Notes: generated by a model from the sequence alone, not told the origin. 64,000 nucleotides of DNA from Cryobacterium roopkundense (GCF_014200405.1 NZ_JACHBQ010000001.1:1674001-1738000); one strand, 5' to 3'; positions 42,523-51,832 are shown, counted from the stretch's first letter. Numbers and translations: made by a program.

Positions 42523-42852
42523 ATGTGCTCCAACACCAACACCAACGACCTCGGTTTGACCGACGCATCCTGCTCTTGTGGCACCCACGCGCACAATTCT
42601 GCAGGAGCGACGGTGACTGGCGTCGGATTGACTACGCACACGTACGAGGTGTCAGGGATGACGTGCGGACACTGTGTGTCCAGTGTGACCGAGGAGGTCA
42701 GCCGTCTCGATGGAGTCTCAAAAGTTGATGTTCAGCTGGTCCCCGGCGGGGCCTCACTGCTAACTGTCTTGAGTGCGGTCGAGCTTGATCGTGGTGCAGT
42801 CGCCGCAGCGATCGATGAGGCGGGCTACGCGTTGGCGGCCGAACCCCAATAG
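42523..42852 (+). CDS. copZ: Copper chaperone with heavy-metal-associated domain
   Basis: A 109-aa protein. Residues about 38-105 form an HMA domain with the metal motif SGMTCGHCVSSVTEEV. The first 35 residues are extra and carry additional ligands (MCSNTNTN, ASCSCGTHAHN). This N-terminal Cys/His extension is not part of ordinary CopZ and may bind more copper or dock a partner. It is probably cytoplasmic and CsoR-controlled. Confidence 0.87.
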   Translation: MCSNTNTNDLGLTDASCSCGTHAHNSAGATVTGVGLTTHTYEVSGMTCGHCVSSVTEEVSRLDGVSKVDVQLVPGGASLLTVLSAVELDRGAVAAAIDEAGYALAAEPQ

Positions 42853-42940
42853 GACGGTGTAACGCGGAGCGGAGAGATGCCGGGAGTGCGCAGGCTTAGA
42901 CTGCGCAGAATTACGGCCTACGACGACGTCATCGGGCGTG

Positions 42941-43192
42941 CTATCGATCCTCGCCGAGTATTCGTAAGTGATCGCGATACTGCTCCGCCGTGAGTTCACC
43001 TCGCGCGAAACGCTCGTCCAGGATGTGCCGCGCATCGCTCGACTCAAGCGAACTGTCTGTCGAGGGTGGACCTTCGCCCCCAGGCGTCTTCGACAGCGAG
43101 CGAACGACGACGTAAACGATCAGGGCAATGAACGCTATCGCCAGTAATCCGAATCCCCAGGACCACCCCATACTTGATGTATCCCACATCAT
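42941..43192 (-). CDS. Small membrane protein with SHOCT domain
   Basis: An 83-aa protein: a short Trp/Met-rich start (MMWDTSSMGWSWGFG), one transmembrane helix (LLAIAFIALIVYVVVRSL) and a C-terminal SHOCT motif (ARHILDERFARGELTAEQYR, DHLRIL). Such proteins are common in actinobacterial copper clusters. A CsoR-type operator lies just upstream at 43232-43251. Confidence 0.85.
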   Translation of the reverse strand: MMWDTSSMGWSWGFGLLAIAFIALIVYVVVRSLSKTPGGEGPPSTDSSLESSDARHILDERFARGELTAEQYRDHLRILGEDR

Positions 43193-43231
43193 CAGATTTC
43201 GTTCCTTTCGATCGGCCTATTCACGACCACG

Positions 43232-43251
43232 ATATACCCAGAGGGGTATAT
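43232..43251. promoter_or_regulatory. CsoR-type operator upstream of SHOCT gene
   Basis: The inverted repeat ATATACCCAGAGGGGTATAT is the third CsoR-like site of the cluster, about 40 bp before the ATG of the SHOCT gene. It lies between that gene and the end of the F510-type gene, indicating a separate copper-responsive promoter. Confidence 0.78.
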
Positions 43252-43298
43252 CAGATTCGGACAATAACGACAGTATCGGTGCGATGCCCCCGAAGGGA

Positions 43299-44264
43299 TC
43301 AGTCGGCCATCGAAACCAGTTCCGTCCAGGTGACGCCATAGTCGTCGCTGGCAGCAATACCGCTGGCGTCCGCAACCAGGATCCATGGCGAGGAACCGCC
43401 GACAAAAGCAAACGCTTCCGGCGGCCCGTTGGTCGTCCCTCCCCGTGTCCAGGTACCAGAAGTGCCGTCTTCGCTCCACACCGCGCCCGACGCGTCAATT
43501 CCTACCAAACCTCCGCCGGCAGCATCATCGACTGCGTCGACCAGAAGAAGCGCGGGCGCGCCAGCCACGAGGCGGAAAGTTCGGCCGACATCAACGCTCA
43601 TCGCGAGGCCGTCAGCCGTCGTCGCGAAGACGCGATCAGGTCGTGACGGAGATGCGGTCAGGTCGCGTAGCGCCAGTACCGCGCCGTTAGACCACGTCGC
43701 GCCTGAATCATCGCTCACCAGGATGGTCCCGGCACCGGCGTCGTACCCATATATGCGCAGCGTTTCATCCAAGGGGACTGCCACCAGATCGTGGAAATCC
43801 GTCTCCCCCTCCAGCGACAGGGCGGTCCAAGACTCGGCGCCGTCGGTACTGGAGATCAGGCCGAGGTTGGGCAGGTTCAGATCGGTCTGCTGACCCGGCG
43901 ACGGGTGCCCAGACGCCAGCAGGTGACCGGGCGCCGCGACGGTGAACCCCATCGTGTCTTGCGCTAAGCGGGCGATCTGGACCGGCTCGACCCCAGGGCC
44001 GCGCGGTGTTCCCTCAAGATAGGTGTCAGGCAGGGGCCCCGTCGGGATGAGCCAGACTCCGTGGTGGGTGGCCGCATACGTGTTTCCCGTCAGGGGATCG
44101 GCGCCGAGGCCATGGACATGCTCGAATGCGTTGACCGGCGTGTTCCCCGGCGAGCCACTGCTCTGCCCGGTAGACGCACTCGCGCAACCCGCGAGGGCAA
44201 GGATACTGAACGCTGCTGCGGCCAGCCCCGTCGTGTAGCGCTGTGGGCTGTTGAATTTAGCCAA
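43299..44264 (-). CDS. F510_1955-type lipoprotein with BNR/photosystem-like repeats
   Basis: A 321-aa lipoprotein: signal peptide with lipobox (ILALAGCASAS), then a beta-propeller-like series (AFEHVHGLGADPLTGNTYAA, GLISSTDGAESWTALSLEGE, TILVSDDSGATWSNGAVLAL, GIAASDDYGVTWTEL). It matches the family annotated as F510_1955 glycosylhydrolase, frequently encoded in actinobacterial copper islands, although enzymatic activity is unproven. The TTG at 44264 is preferred (AAGGGGAG before it). It overlaps the preceding M23 gene by a few bases. Confidence 0.8.
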   Translation of the reverse strand: MAKFNSPQRYTTGLAAAAFSILALAGCASASTGQSSGSPGNTPVNAFEHVHGLGADPLTGNTYAATHHGVWLIPTGPLPDTYLEGTPRGPGVEPVQIARLAQDTMGFTVAAPGHLLASGHPSPGQQTDLNLPNLGLISSTDGAESWTALSLEGETDFHDLVAVPLDETLRIYGYDAGAGTILVSDDSGATWSNGAVLALRDLTASPSRPDRVFATTADGLAMSVDVGRTFRLVAGAPALLLVDAVDDAAGGGLVGIDASGAVWSEDGTSGTWTRGGTTNGPPEAFAFVGGSSPWILVADASGIAASDDYGVTWTELVSMAD

Positions 44265-44769
44265 GTGTGACTCCCCTTGCACTCATGACGGATTGTGGAT
44301 TCACACGCGCACCGTTGACGCGCGTTTCACAGTGCACGTGACAGCCCGAGGACGCGCCTGTCGTACCGACGAGAGCCACTGTCGCACCCGCGGAAACCTG
44401 CTGTCCGTGGGTCACCAACACTGAACTGTTATGGGCGCACCCGGTCTGAGTGCCGTCTCCACGGTGGATGAGAACCCTATTGCCGTATGAGCCGAGCCAC
44501 CCGGCATAGGCGACGGTCCCTGACGATGCGGCGTGCACACCCTGACCACACCCCGCCGCAATATCTGTGCCAAAGTGAAACGCTCCGACGCCTGCGACCG
44601 GTTTGTTGGGCCGGGGGCCGTCGGCGGAGCTGATCCAACGTGAGCCCGGCAACGCCCACCCCTGGCCACCGGTAACGCTCTGGCCGCCGGACGACGGTCC
44701 CGGGCAAATTGCTTCGGCTGCGGCCTGGGCGGCACGAGCGGTATGAGTAATTGTTGCCCACTTAGCCAA
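44257..44769 (-). CDS. M23 peptidase, shorter second copy
   Basis: A 170-aa LytM/M23 zinc-peptidase domain: PNKPVAGVGAFHFGTDIAAG (His and Asp ligands), VHAASSGTVAYAGWLGSYGN, VALVGTTGASSGCHVHCETR. It closely resembles the gene upstream but lacks the signal peptide and N-terminal linker and has HCE in place of the usual HFE. The start appears to be TTG (LAKWATI), which overlaps the stop of the first copy. It looks like a tandem duplicate; export and activity are doubtful. Confidence 0.7.
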   Translation of the reverse strand: MAKWATITHTARAAQAAAEAICPGPSSGGQSVTGGQGWALPGSRWISSADGPRPNKPVAGVGAFHFGTDIAAGCGQGVHAASSGTVAYAGWLGSYGNRVLIHRGDGTQTGCAHNSSVLVTHGQQVSAGATVALVGTTGASSGCHVHCETRVNGARVNPQSVMSARGVTLG

Positions 44770-45613
44770 GAGACACTCCTTGTGCGCTCATGAATGTCTC
44801 CGGGTTGATACGCGTTCCGTTCACCCGAGTTTCAAAATGCACGTGGCATCCGCTCGAGGACCCCGTGCTCCCTACGAGTGCGATGACGTCGCCAGCGGCG
44901 ACACTCTGCCCGGCGTCGACGAGGACCTTGCTGTTGTGGGCGTACCCGGTTTCGACACCGCCCCCATGGTCGATCAGAACCCAATTGCCGTACGAGCCCT
45001 GGTATCCGGAATCGACCACTGTTCCTCCCGTCGCGGCGAACACGGGTTGCCCGCAGGGAGCCGCGATGTCGGTCCCATTGTGGTAGTCGCCGACGCCCGC
45101 GACTGGCTTATCTGGACGAGGGCCAAAGGGGCTCGTAATACGGCCCAGCACCGGCAAAGCCCACCCCTGAGCCGTCAGCTGACTCTGATCAAGACTGGCC
45201 CACTTGCCGTCGCTCGCGGGCTCCGTGTAAGACGCTGGTTTGGGAATGTCGGTGACAGTGAACCCATCCCGTTGGATGCGCGCCGACGCCATACTGGAAA
45301 AACTGAGGCTTTGCGCGGCCTCAGACTCGACAGCGGAGGTCGCCAGAGCCTGTGGCGCTTCGGTGTTCACCGCCAGGGCAGGGAGGGACGCTGCCACGGT
45401 GAAAAGTGCGATCATCGCCATGGCGGCACCGGCGGACGCGCGTTGGCGAATCGAGGCCCGCTTGGGTACTGTTCGCGGCGGTCTCGGTAGCGGTGGGGTG
45501 GTGGATCGGCTCGCGCTCAAGCGGCTCTCGAGCGCGCGTATGTCTCGACGTGACATCACGGGTGGCGGACCGGGCACCGCTGGGGCGGTCGCAATGTGGT
45601 TTGTACTATCCAC
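44762..45613 (-). CDS. M23 peptidase, membrane-anchored/secreted
   Basis: A 283-aa protein with a long proline-rich cytoplasmic N-terminus (residues 1-55), a transmembrane or signal segment (SAGAAMAMIALFTVAASLPA) and a C-terminal M23 domain: GRITSPFGPRPDKPVAGVGD, YHNGTDIAAPCGQPVFAATG, LVGSTGSSSGCHVHFETRVN. The zinc ligands H...D and HxH are complete. It should cleave peptidoglycan cross-links. Its presence in copper clusters may reflect wall remodelling for export systems. Confidence 0.85.
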   Translation of the reverse strand: MDSTNHIATAPAVPGPPPVMSRRDIRALESRLSASRSTTPPLPRPPRTVPKRASIRQRASAGAAMAMIALFTVAASLPALAVNTEAPQALATSAVESEAAQSLSFSSMASARIQRDGFTVTDIPKPASYTEPASDGKWASLDQSQLTAQGWALPVLGRITSPFGPRPDKPVAGVGDYHNGTDIAAPCGQPVFAATGGTVVDSGYQGSYGNWVLIDHGGGVETGYAHNSKVLVDAGQSVAAGDVIALVGSTGSSSGCHVHFETRVNGTRINPETFMSAQGVSLG

Positions 45614-45755
45614 GAGTGTCCGTCCGGGTCACAATCTGGGGTCGAGCAGAAAGGAAGGAATGCATCAAGAAACGTCCTTGGGGAGATTTGGTCAACGAAA
45701 CAGTCACTCAAGCAGAGGCGTCACCAGAAAACGGTGGAGATCACCTCGCGGTCAC

Positions 45756-46349
45756 CTACTGGGCTGCGAGAAGCTCCGCCATGACGGCAATTTCTGCGGT
45801 CTGCGTCGTTACGATCGTTTCCGCCATTGCCTGCGCGTCCGTGTTCTCGCCATTGTCGATTTCGATCTGTGCCATCGCGATGGCGCCCTCGTGATGCACC
45901 GTCATCTGCTCGAGGAAGAGCTGCCCTGCGTCGGTTCCGGCGGCGTCCTGAAGAGCCATCATGTCGTCGTCTGACATCATGCCATCGGAGCCATCACCCA
46001 TGTCGTGCATCCCCGACATGCTGTTGTCTTCCGCATCCCACTCGGTCAGCCAGGCGTTCAGCTGGGCGATTTCGGGCTCCTGTGCGGCCTTGATCTCGGT
46101 GGCGAGATCGACAACATCTTGGTCGATGCCATCCTTGGCGAGCAGATCATCGCTCATCTCGACAGCCTGCTCGTGGTGGGGGATCATCATTTGCGCAAAC
46201 GTCACGTCGGCGTCGTTGAAAACGGCCACCGATGCATCCGCTGACGAGCTCGCCGAGGTACCGGCGGGGCTGCCGCCAGCGCACGAGCTGAGAGCGAGGG
46301 CTGCGGCCACTGCTACTGCGGCAGAGAAAAGGGTACGAGTTTTGAGCAT
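45756..46349 (-). CDS. DUF305 copper-associated lipoprotein
   Basis: A 197-aa lipoprotein with lipobox ALALSSCAGG. The DUF305 ferritin-like fold repeats are visible: FAQMMIPHHEQAVEMSDDLL and FLEQMTVHHEGAIAMAQIEI, separated by a Met/Asp-rich loop (MSGMHDMGDGSDGMMSDDDM). The His pairs and Met-rich loop are suited to copper binding outside the membrane. It lies downstream of the peptidase gene set in the opposite direction of copZ. Confidence 0.9.
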   Translation of the reverse strand: MLKTRTLFSAAVAVAAALALSSCAGGSPAGTSASSSADASVAVFNDADVTFAQMMIPHHEQAVEMSDDLLAKDGIDQDVVDLATEIKAAQEPEIAQLNAWLTEWDAEDNSMSGMHDMGDGSDGMMSDDDMMALQDAAGTDAGQLFLEQMTVHHEGAIAMAQIEIDNGENTDAQAMAETIVTTQTAEIAVMAELLAAQ

Positions 46350-46415
46350 TGTTCATCCATTCATCGTCAAAGGGTAGACCGAGCGGCCGCAGGTGCGGCG
46401 GAGCACAGGCTCGGT

Positions 46416-46850
46416 CTAAACGCGACTGATGGAGAGAACAGTGAGACTGGGACGAGGCAGGGGCACCACGACTAGGTCGACGACCCTGAGTAGGGCGCCA
46501 CCCGCGTCACGAAGCCGCCGATACGTGGCCGGCAATCGGGTGAGAAACACGAGGGCGATGAGCACCAGCAACAAAACACACGCCATGGCCAACAACGCGC
46601 AATCGAGCATTCCATTGTGGGTGCCAGCAGAGAGGGACGCGACTACGGGGGCGGTCCAGGCAACCCCGACCGCAGCGACCTCCACAGGGGCACTTGCACC
46701 GGCAGGCGTCGACGAACCGGCCGTGTGCATGTCGTGTCCGGTTGCCTCCGAGTGCATTGCGAAGACTGCGAAGAGCAAGGCGGTCAAGGCCAAAAGGCTG
46801 ACGAAAGGTGACAGGAACGTCGTTGAAGCTATTCGCGTTCCTCGATTCAC
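46416..46850 (-). CDS. DUF6153-type membrane protein
   Basis: A 144-aa protein with two hydrophobic segments (SPFVSLLALTALLFAVFAMH and LLAMACVLLLVLIALVFLTR) and a histidine/methionine stretch between them (MHSEATGHDMHTAG). These proteins are regular members of actinobacterial copper clusters. It is upstream of DUF305 with a 66-bp gap, in the same direction, and probably the first gene of that transcript. Confidence 0.78.
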   Translation of the reverse strand: MNRGTRIASTTFLSPFVSLLALTALLFAVFAMHSEATGHDMHTAGSSTPAGASAPVEVAAVGVAWTAPVVASLSAGTHNGMLDCALLAMACVLLLVLIALVFLTRLPATYRRLRDAGGALLRVVDLVVVPLPRPSLTVLSISRV

Positions 46851-47049
46851 GCTGATGTCACCACCATTCTTCAGTCAGGCCCCGGGCACATAGATCCCGA
46901 GGCTCACTTCGAACACTAGCCCATGCCGTTCTCGCGAGCCTGAGAGTGCTTGCGTTATCGCTGGGCGCCTTTCCCAAGACGTTAGTGGTTTCGCGCGATC
47001 TACTCGCTCGCCTGGCATGCCTAGGTCGGAGTTGAACGCATCTCGGGGG

Positions 47050-47369
47050 TCAGACAGAAATGTCGTCAGCATAGAAATCGGCCGCGGTTTGGCGTCGTTG
47101 GGTGACGTCGTAGACGACGAACTGGGTCAAGTCCTGGAGAACCCCGTACTCGACCATTGCCCGCACGCGGTGGCTCACCGCCGGCTGGCTCAGGCGCACG
47201 GCGGTGGCGAGCGCCCGACGAGAGCCCTGCCACCTGGGCTGTCAATGACCATTCCGAACAGCTGCACCCTGGTCGGATCCGTCAACACCTTCAAGCGGCG
47301 AGCGATGCCTTCCGCAGCCTCCCGGCTGGCCACGAGGGGCCTGTCGGCGTCGCGAGTGGTCGCGGCCAT
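47050..47369 (-). pseudogene. ArsR-family regulator with +1 frameshift
   Basis: The minus strand encodes REAAEGIARRLKVLTDPTRV, QLFGMVIDSPGG and, one frame over, RALATAVRLSQPAVSHRVRA, MVEYGVLQDLTQFVVYDVTQ. Together these form a complete ArsR winged helix of about 105 residues, with the frameshift around codon 47. The first part begins at the ATG at 47369. A one-base change restores the frame. It may have regulated metal genes nearby; which ones is unknown. Confidence 0.78.
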
Positions 47370-47468
47370 GAGTGGGAGCCCAGTCGCGGCAGTGCCCCAT
47401 CATCGGCCTCACGCTGTGTCATTGGAGCCGCCGCACCAAGGGTGTCTGCGCAAATTCACACAGATGGT

Positions 47469-47636
47469 CTACTGCACGCGCAAGAGTTCCGGGAATTCGT
47501 CCGCCAAAGCGAGCTGCTCCTGGAGCTTCGCCCTGCGCTTGTCAGCATCGGCGATGAAGGAGTCCAGTTCGCGCCGCACAGCAGGGTGAGCTGTCGCCGT
47601 GCTGTCGCAGCCGCTGGAGATGTCATCACGTGCAGC
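47469..47636 (-). pseudogene. Possible MerR-type regulator tail
   Basis: The minus strand reads SSGCDSTATAHPAVRRELDS, then FIADADKRRAKLQEQLALAD and EFPELLRVQ-stop. The Cys before a long coiled-coil helix is reminiscent of the C-terminal dimerisation helix and sensor loop of metal-sensing MerR proteins. No helix-turn-helix precedes it, as a TGA closes the frame at about 47640. I treat it as a remnant; the family assignment is tentative. Confidence 0.4.
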
Positions 47637-48062
47637 AGGTCAGTAAATAGCCTTTGATCAAGGATCTTCTTAGCAAAATATTGTCAATATCTGATGTTTT
47701 GGCGCATCGGTCTCGGGTTCAACTCGTCGGTGCCTGGTCGAAAAATATCGTTGATCAGGGCTTCTAGGATGCCGTGACCCAGGTTGGATTCGCTGAATCG
47801 CGTTCGGTCTTGAATTCAAGCTTCGCTCAACTCACTCGAAATATAGTTTGATCAAGTTTTCTTGTCCTAGAAAGAGAGGACAAGAATTGATCCAACCATT
47901 GTTTGTCCATTGTTTATTGCAAAATTGGTGCCTGTTACAGGCGTTCGAACATAACGTGCACGGCCCGGTTCGAGTGGTCTGGGCGGATGTCGAGGGGCTT
48001 CGGCCTGTTCGGCGGCAGTCGACGCCAGGCTCGTGTGTCGGCGGCCGAAGGGACGTTCGGTG
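47637..48062. other. AT-rich gap before the tyrosine recombinase
   Basis: No gene is supported. The stretch is AT-rich compared with its surroundings and has TTGATCAAG-like words (47650, 47848) and GTCCTAGAAAGAGAGGAC, a short inverted repeat near 47865. An attachment site for the adjacent recombinase could lie here, since att sites commonly flank integrase genes. I found no matching second att site within the window. Confidence 0.4.
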
Positions 48063-49063
48063 ATGGCCGGTCGACCCCGTCTTCCGATCGGCACCTTCGG
48101 GTCGATCACGGCGATCAGGCTCGGTCCCAGACGGTTCCGGGCAACGACGGCGTTCCGTGACGTGGACGGCCAGATACGTCGGGTGTGCGCTACGCGTTCG
48201 AGCCGCAGTGCAGCTCAGGCAGCTCTCAAAGTCACGCTGGTGGAGCGCGTGCGCGCAGGCGGAGTCGGCGACTCACTGACGGCGACTTCGCCATTCCTGC
48301 GGCTCGCCAAGGCATGGCTCGAGGACGTGGTGCTCGACGTAGACCGCACCCAAAGCACGAAGGACACCTACCAGCGTGCGGTACGCAGTCTCGTGCTTCC
48401 CTTCTTCGAACACTTCACCGTTGGCGAGGTGAGCGTCGGCCGGATCGAGCGATTCCTGAAGCTGCAGCGTGAGAAGTCCTATACGCGGGCGAAGCAGTCG
48501 CGTGCCATCCTGTCCATGATCTTAGGCTTCGCGGTGCGACGGGAGATCATCCAGCGCAATCCCGTGAAAGAAACGTCGCGCATGAAGAAGCCCCCGCATA
48601 CCCCGAAAGCGCTCACGACGGAGCAGATCGCAGCAATTCGTGTCGCAGCGCGCGAGTGGCGCGTGGCGGAGAGAACGATGGGGCCCCGCGCTGACGGTCA
48701 GGTGCGGGACATCATCGAGGTGATGCTCAGTACGGCGACGCGCATCGGCGAAGCACTCGCGCTTCGCCAGTGCGACGTCGACCTAGGCGCTGAACCGCCA
48801 CGGGTGCGCACTACGGGGACGATTGTCGTGCACAACCGTGCCGGCATGTTCCGTCAGAAGCATCCCAAAACACACGAATCGAACCGGATCATCCGCGTGC
48901 CCCCCTTCGTCGTCGACGTGATTCGTCAGCGCCTGAAGCTGATCGATCCGGAAGACACCGAGCACCTCCTGTTCTCCTCACGCACGGGCACTCCACTCAC
49001 GCCGTATAACGTAAGGCAAACATTCCGGGGCACGCTCAGGAGCGCTGGCCTCGACGGCCTGAC
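48063..49063 (+). pseudogene. Tyrosine recombinase truncated by IS21
   Basis: About 333 codons of a phage-type integrase. There is an N-terminal arm-binding-like part (GRPRLPIGTFGSITAIRLGP), a SAM-like core-binding domain (TKDTYQRAVRSLVLPFFEHF, RIERFLKLQREKSYTRAKQS) and the start of the catalytic domain with the first catalytic Arg (MLSTATRIGEALALRQCDVD). The frame enters the IS21 end after RSAGLDGLT, before the HxxR and Tyr motifs, so it cannot be active. The lost end is not found on the far side of the IS. Confidence 0.88.
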
Positions 49064-49258
49064 TGTGTTTTGTCAACTTGAAGCCGGCCATTTCAGCGCT
49101 AATTCACCGGCCAGTTCGGCACCGTTTCCGGCCAGTTGAGCACCGCGGTCCCAACGGCCGGTTTCTGGGGTCGGTTTCGTCGCTGTGCCCTCGGCGGAGT
49201 GGCGTTTGCGGTCGGCCGGGCCGGCTTCAGGATCGAGGTCGGCCGGGCTGGTGCGGGG

Positions 49259-49990
49259 TTATTTCATGAGGGCGTGCTTGACGCGGTAGGACTCGCCGCG
49301 AAACTGGAGGAGCCGGCCGTGGTGCACGATGCGGTCGATGACGGCCGCGGCCATGTTGTCGTCACCGAACACCGTTCCCCAGCGCGAAAACTCCAAATTT
49401 GTGGTGATGATCAGGCTTCTTTTTTCATAGCAGTCCGCGATGACTTGAAACAGGAGCCGAGCGCCCTCGGTATCAATCGGTAGGTAGCCAAATTCGTCAA
49501 TTGCGAGTAATCGGTTTTTCGCTATGTTGGCCAGTTCCCGATCGAGGCGGCCTTCGTCTTTGGCGCGGCGCAGCTGCATGACCAGCGACGAGGTCGTGAA
49601 GAAGCGTGCCGGGATTCCTTCGCGGCAGGCGGCGGCGACCAGGGCACTGGCGAGGTGGGTTTTGCCGGTGCCAACATCGCCGTAGAGGACGAAGTCCTCG
49701 GCTCCGTTGATGAATTCCAACGACGTCAGCTCTTCCCGGCCGTAATCCTCGGGGAACCTGACGCTCGAGTAGTCGAAACCCGTGAGTGATTTCAGCGCCG
49801 GCAGCCGGGCCGCCGTCAACAGCCGGTGCCGGCGTGAGGCTTGCCGGGATTCGTGCTCGGCGAGGAGCATTCCGTGCGGGTACTCGCGTTGTTTCGGGGT
49901 GCCTTTCTCGGCCCATTCGGCCAGCACGGGGGTGGTCAGCGATGCCTGGCGGCCGGTCTCGATGATGTCTTGAACGGTGACGGGGGTCAT
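49259..49990 (-). CDS. istB: IS21 IstB helper ATPase, copy 2
   Basis: A 243-aa protein nearly identical to 706-1437, with GDVGTGKTHLA and LLAIDEFGYL (Val-to-Ala in Walker B). The ATG at 49990 (MTPVTVQDIIETGRQ) matches copy 1; the longer open frame upstream is the frameshifted istA tail read in another frame. Confidence 0.93.
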   Translation of the reverse strand: MTPVTVQDIIETGRQASLTTPVLAEWAEKGTPKQREYPHGMLLAEHESRQASRRHRLLTAARLPALKSLTGFDYSSVRFPEDYGREELTSLEFINGAEDFVLYGDVGTGKTHLASALVAAACREGIPARFFTTSSLVMQLRRAKDEGRLDRELANIAKNRLLAIDEFGYLPIDTEGARLLFQVIADCYEKRSLIITTNLEFSRWGTVFGDDNMAAAVIDRIVHHGRLLQFRGESYRVKHALMK

Positions 49991-51482
49991 GCGATTTTTC
50001 CCGTCAGGGTGTTCACGGTGGTGAAGGCGTCGGTGGTGAAGATGTCGTAAACACTCAAGTCCACGTTCTCCGCCGCCGGGGTGCTGCCATCGGCCAGGCG
50101 ACGGGCGCCGGGCGAGCATGCCCCACGCGGCGATCTCGGGGGTGTCTCCGCGTTGAATGAGCATGTCGGCAGCTGGCGGCGTCGAAACCGGCTGATCCCG
50201 ATGCGGCATCGACGGCGTTGAGCTGTCGGCGCCGATTGGTGGCCGTGGCCTTGTCGAGCCAGTCCCGCCCCGGCTCGGGGACCAACGGCCGCAGTTGGGA
50301 ATGGCCCCAGGCTCCGGGCTTGGTTACCAGCAACGGCAGCAGCGACGCCGGCTCGAAGATCGTCTCCGTCTGCCGACCAAACGCCCGTGGGAAGGAACGG
50401 ACGGGCGTGGCCTGCTCGTCGAGGATCTCGACGACGTCGTGGCGCAACCCGACCGTGAGAGTGCGGCTGTGAAAGGACGACCCTGCCGCGTAGGTGTTCC
50501 CGTCAATGAGCAAGTTCCCCTTCTTATCAGCCGTGCGGGACTCATAACGCACCGGGTCAAAGCCGACCCCGGGCAGCGCCAGACTGGCGGCAACGTCCTG
50601 GGCAAAGAGCTCGCTAATCGCCAGGCCCTTCCGATAGTGCGTGGCCTCAGCCAACGCCATGCACCGCGTCAACAGCACGTCGTTCAGGCCCTGCAACGTG
50701 GCCGCCTCGGGCTCAGGGACCATCAGATTCCGGCGGAGAAACCCGACGGCGTTTTCGACGTTGCCCTTCTCATTGCCCGAGTACGGATTGCAGTACCGAG
50801 ACTCCGACCGGTAATGCAACTTGAACGCGCTGAACAGTTTCGTCTCGACGACCTTCTGCCCCACTCTTCGCCCGATCCCGGTGGCGTTGTCAAAAACCAG
50901 GTGCCGGGGCGCGGCACCGATGTGATCGAAAACGGTGCGCAGCCCATGGCAGACGCACTCGGAGGTTTCACCGCGGTAAGCCTGCACGAAGCGCATGTTC
51001 GAGAACGGAAACGTGACAACGAAGATATGCAGAACCTGACGGAGCCCGCCGATGATGGCCTCCGCCTGCCCAAAGTCAACCTGCGCCGTGCCAGCCGGCC
51101 AGACCAGTTCGGTGAAGCCCTCCCCAGCCTGGCGATGAAGGTCGTTCCACTTCTTCACGAAACGTTGCACCGGCGAATAACTGCCGGTGAAACCCCTCTC
51201 GACGACCAGGCGGTCAAAGCCCCGTTTGGCCGTATGGCGTTGCTTCCGAGGCCGGCGCTGATCCTCGCCCAACCACGTTTCAACGGTCGTTTCGAACCCG
51301 GTCATCGCCGAGCCGGCAGGCCGGAGCACCGGGGCCGGAGGCTGGGGTGAGTAGTCGCGTTGCCCGGTGTATTTCACCACCGCGTCGCGGCTCACTCCGA
51401 GCCGGCGGGCAATTTCCCGGCCCGCGATTCCGTGGGAGTCGAGAGTTCTGATATTTTCTTGCACGGACATGGGTACCTTCAT
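49987..51482 (-). pseudogene. istA: IS21 IstA transposase, copy 2, frameshifted near its end
   Basis: The first ~440 codons match istA of copy 1, with DDE motifs intact (QVDFGQ, VFDNATG, NEKGNVENAVGF). Near 50180 a small deletion shifts the frame: copy 1 has GFDAAIGAADMLIQRG while here GFDAASCRHAHSTRR follows. ADMLIQRGDTPEIAAWGMLARR continues in a second frame, and an insertion near 50105 shifts again before the natural end at 49987. The open product of 475 aa stops at 50055. Catalytic residues are retained, so activity is not excluded. Confidence 0.85.
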
Positions 51483-51763
51483 CTGCTTCCTGGTTCCTTC
51501 CGGCGCGACCGCTTGGCAGTTGCTGCGCCGTTAGGAACCTACTGGGGGTGGCGGGCCCATGTCTCCAGCTCGCTGAAGAGGGCCTCGGCCACCGGTGATC
51601 TCAATCTCTGCGTCTTCCCCAAATCCACGGTCTTGGAGGGGAATCGACTGGCCTGATTCTTAGTGCTCTTTTGGCAGGAAACCAGCCGCTAACTTGGCAG
51701 GATTCCAGCGCTGAAACGGCCTATAAAGAGTTGATCACACACACGCGTAGAGAATCCCGCTGA

Positions 51764-51832
51764 CCTCCCCGAGTGACACGGCATCAGTGGGCGCGGCCGC
51801 CGGGCGGTTTGGCCCCAGATCTGTCCCGCAGT
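51764..51832 (+). repeat. Dispersed repeat R1, copy F
   Basis: Reads CCTCCCCGAGTGACACGGCA, GGCCGCCGGGCGGTTTGGCC, CCAGATCTGTCCCGCAGTCC. It follows the IS21 end by 20 bp, and the bases between (GTAGAGAATCCCGCTGACCT) are an inverted piece of repeat R3. The photolyase-like gene follows. Confidence 0.75.

Larger units (their letters stand above)
49064..51743 (-). mobile_element. IS21-family insertion sequence, copy 2
   Basis: The ends match copy 1 (TGTGTTTTGTCAACTTGAAG at the left; GAGTTGATCACACACA at the right). The flanks, CCTGAC and CGCGTA, show no target duplication, and the gene cut on the left does not continue on the right. This indicates a deletion or rearrangement at one end after insertion. 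istB is intact but istA carries frameshifts. Confidence 0.9.

Noticed and set aside
48063..51743. Complete integrative element with att sites
   Set aside because: The recombinase is truncated, and no directly repeated attachment site or conjugation/replication gene set was seen around it.
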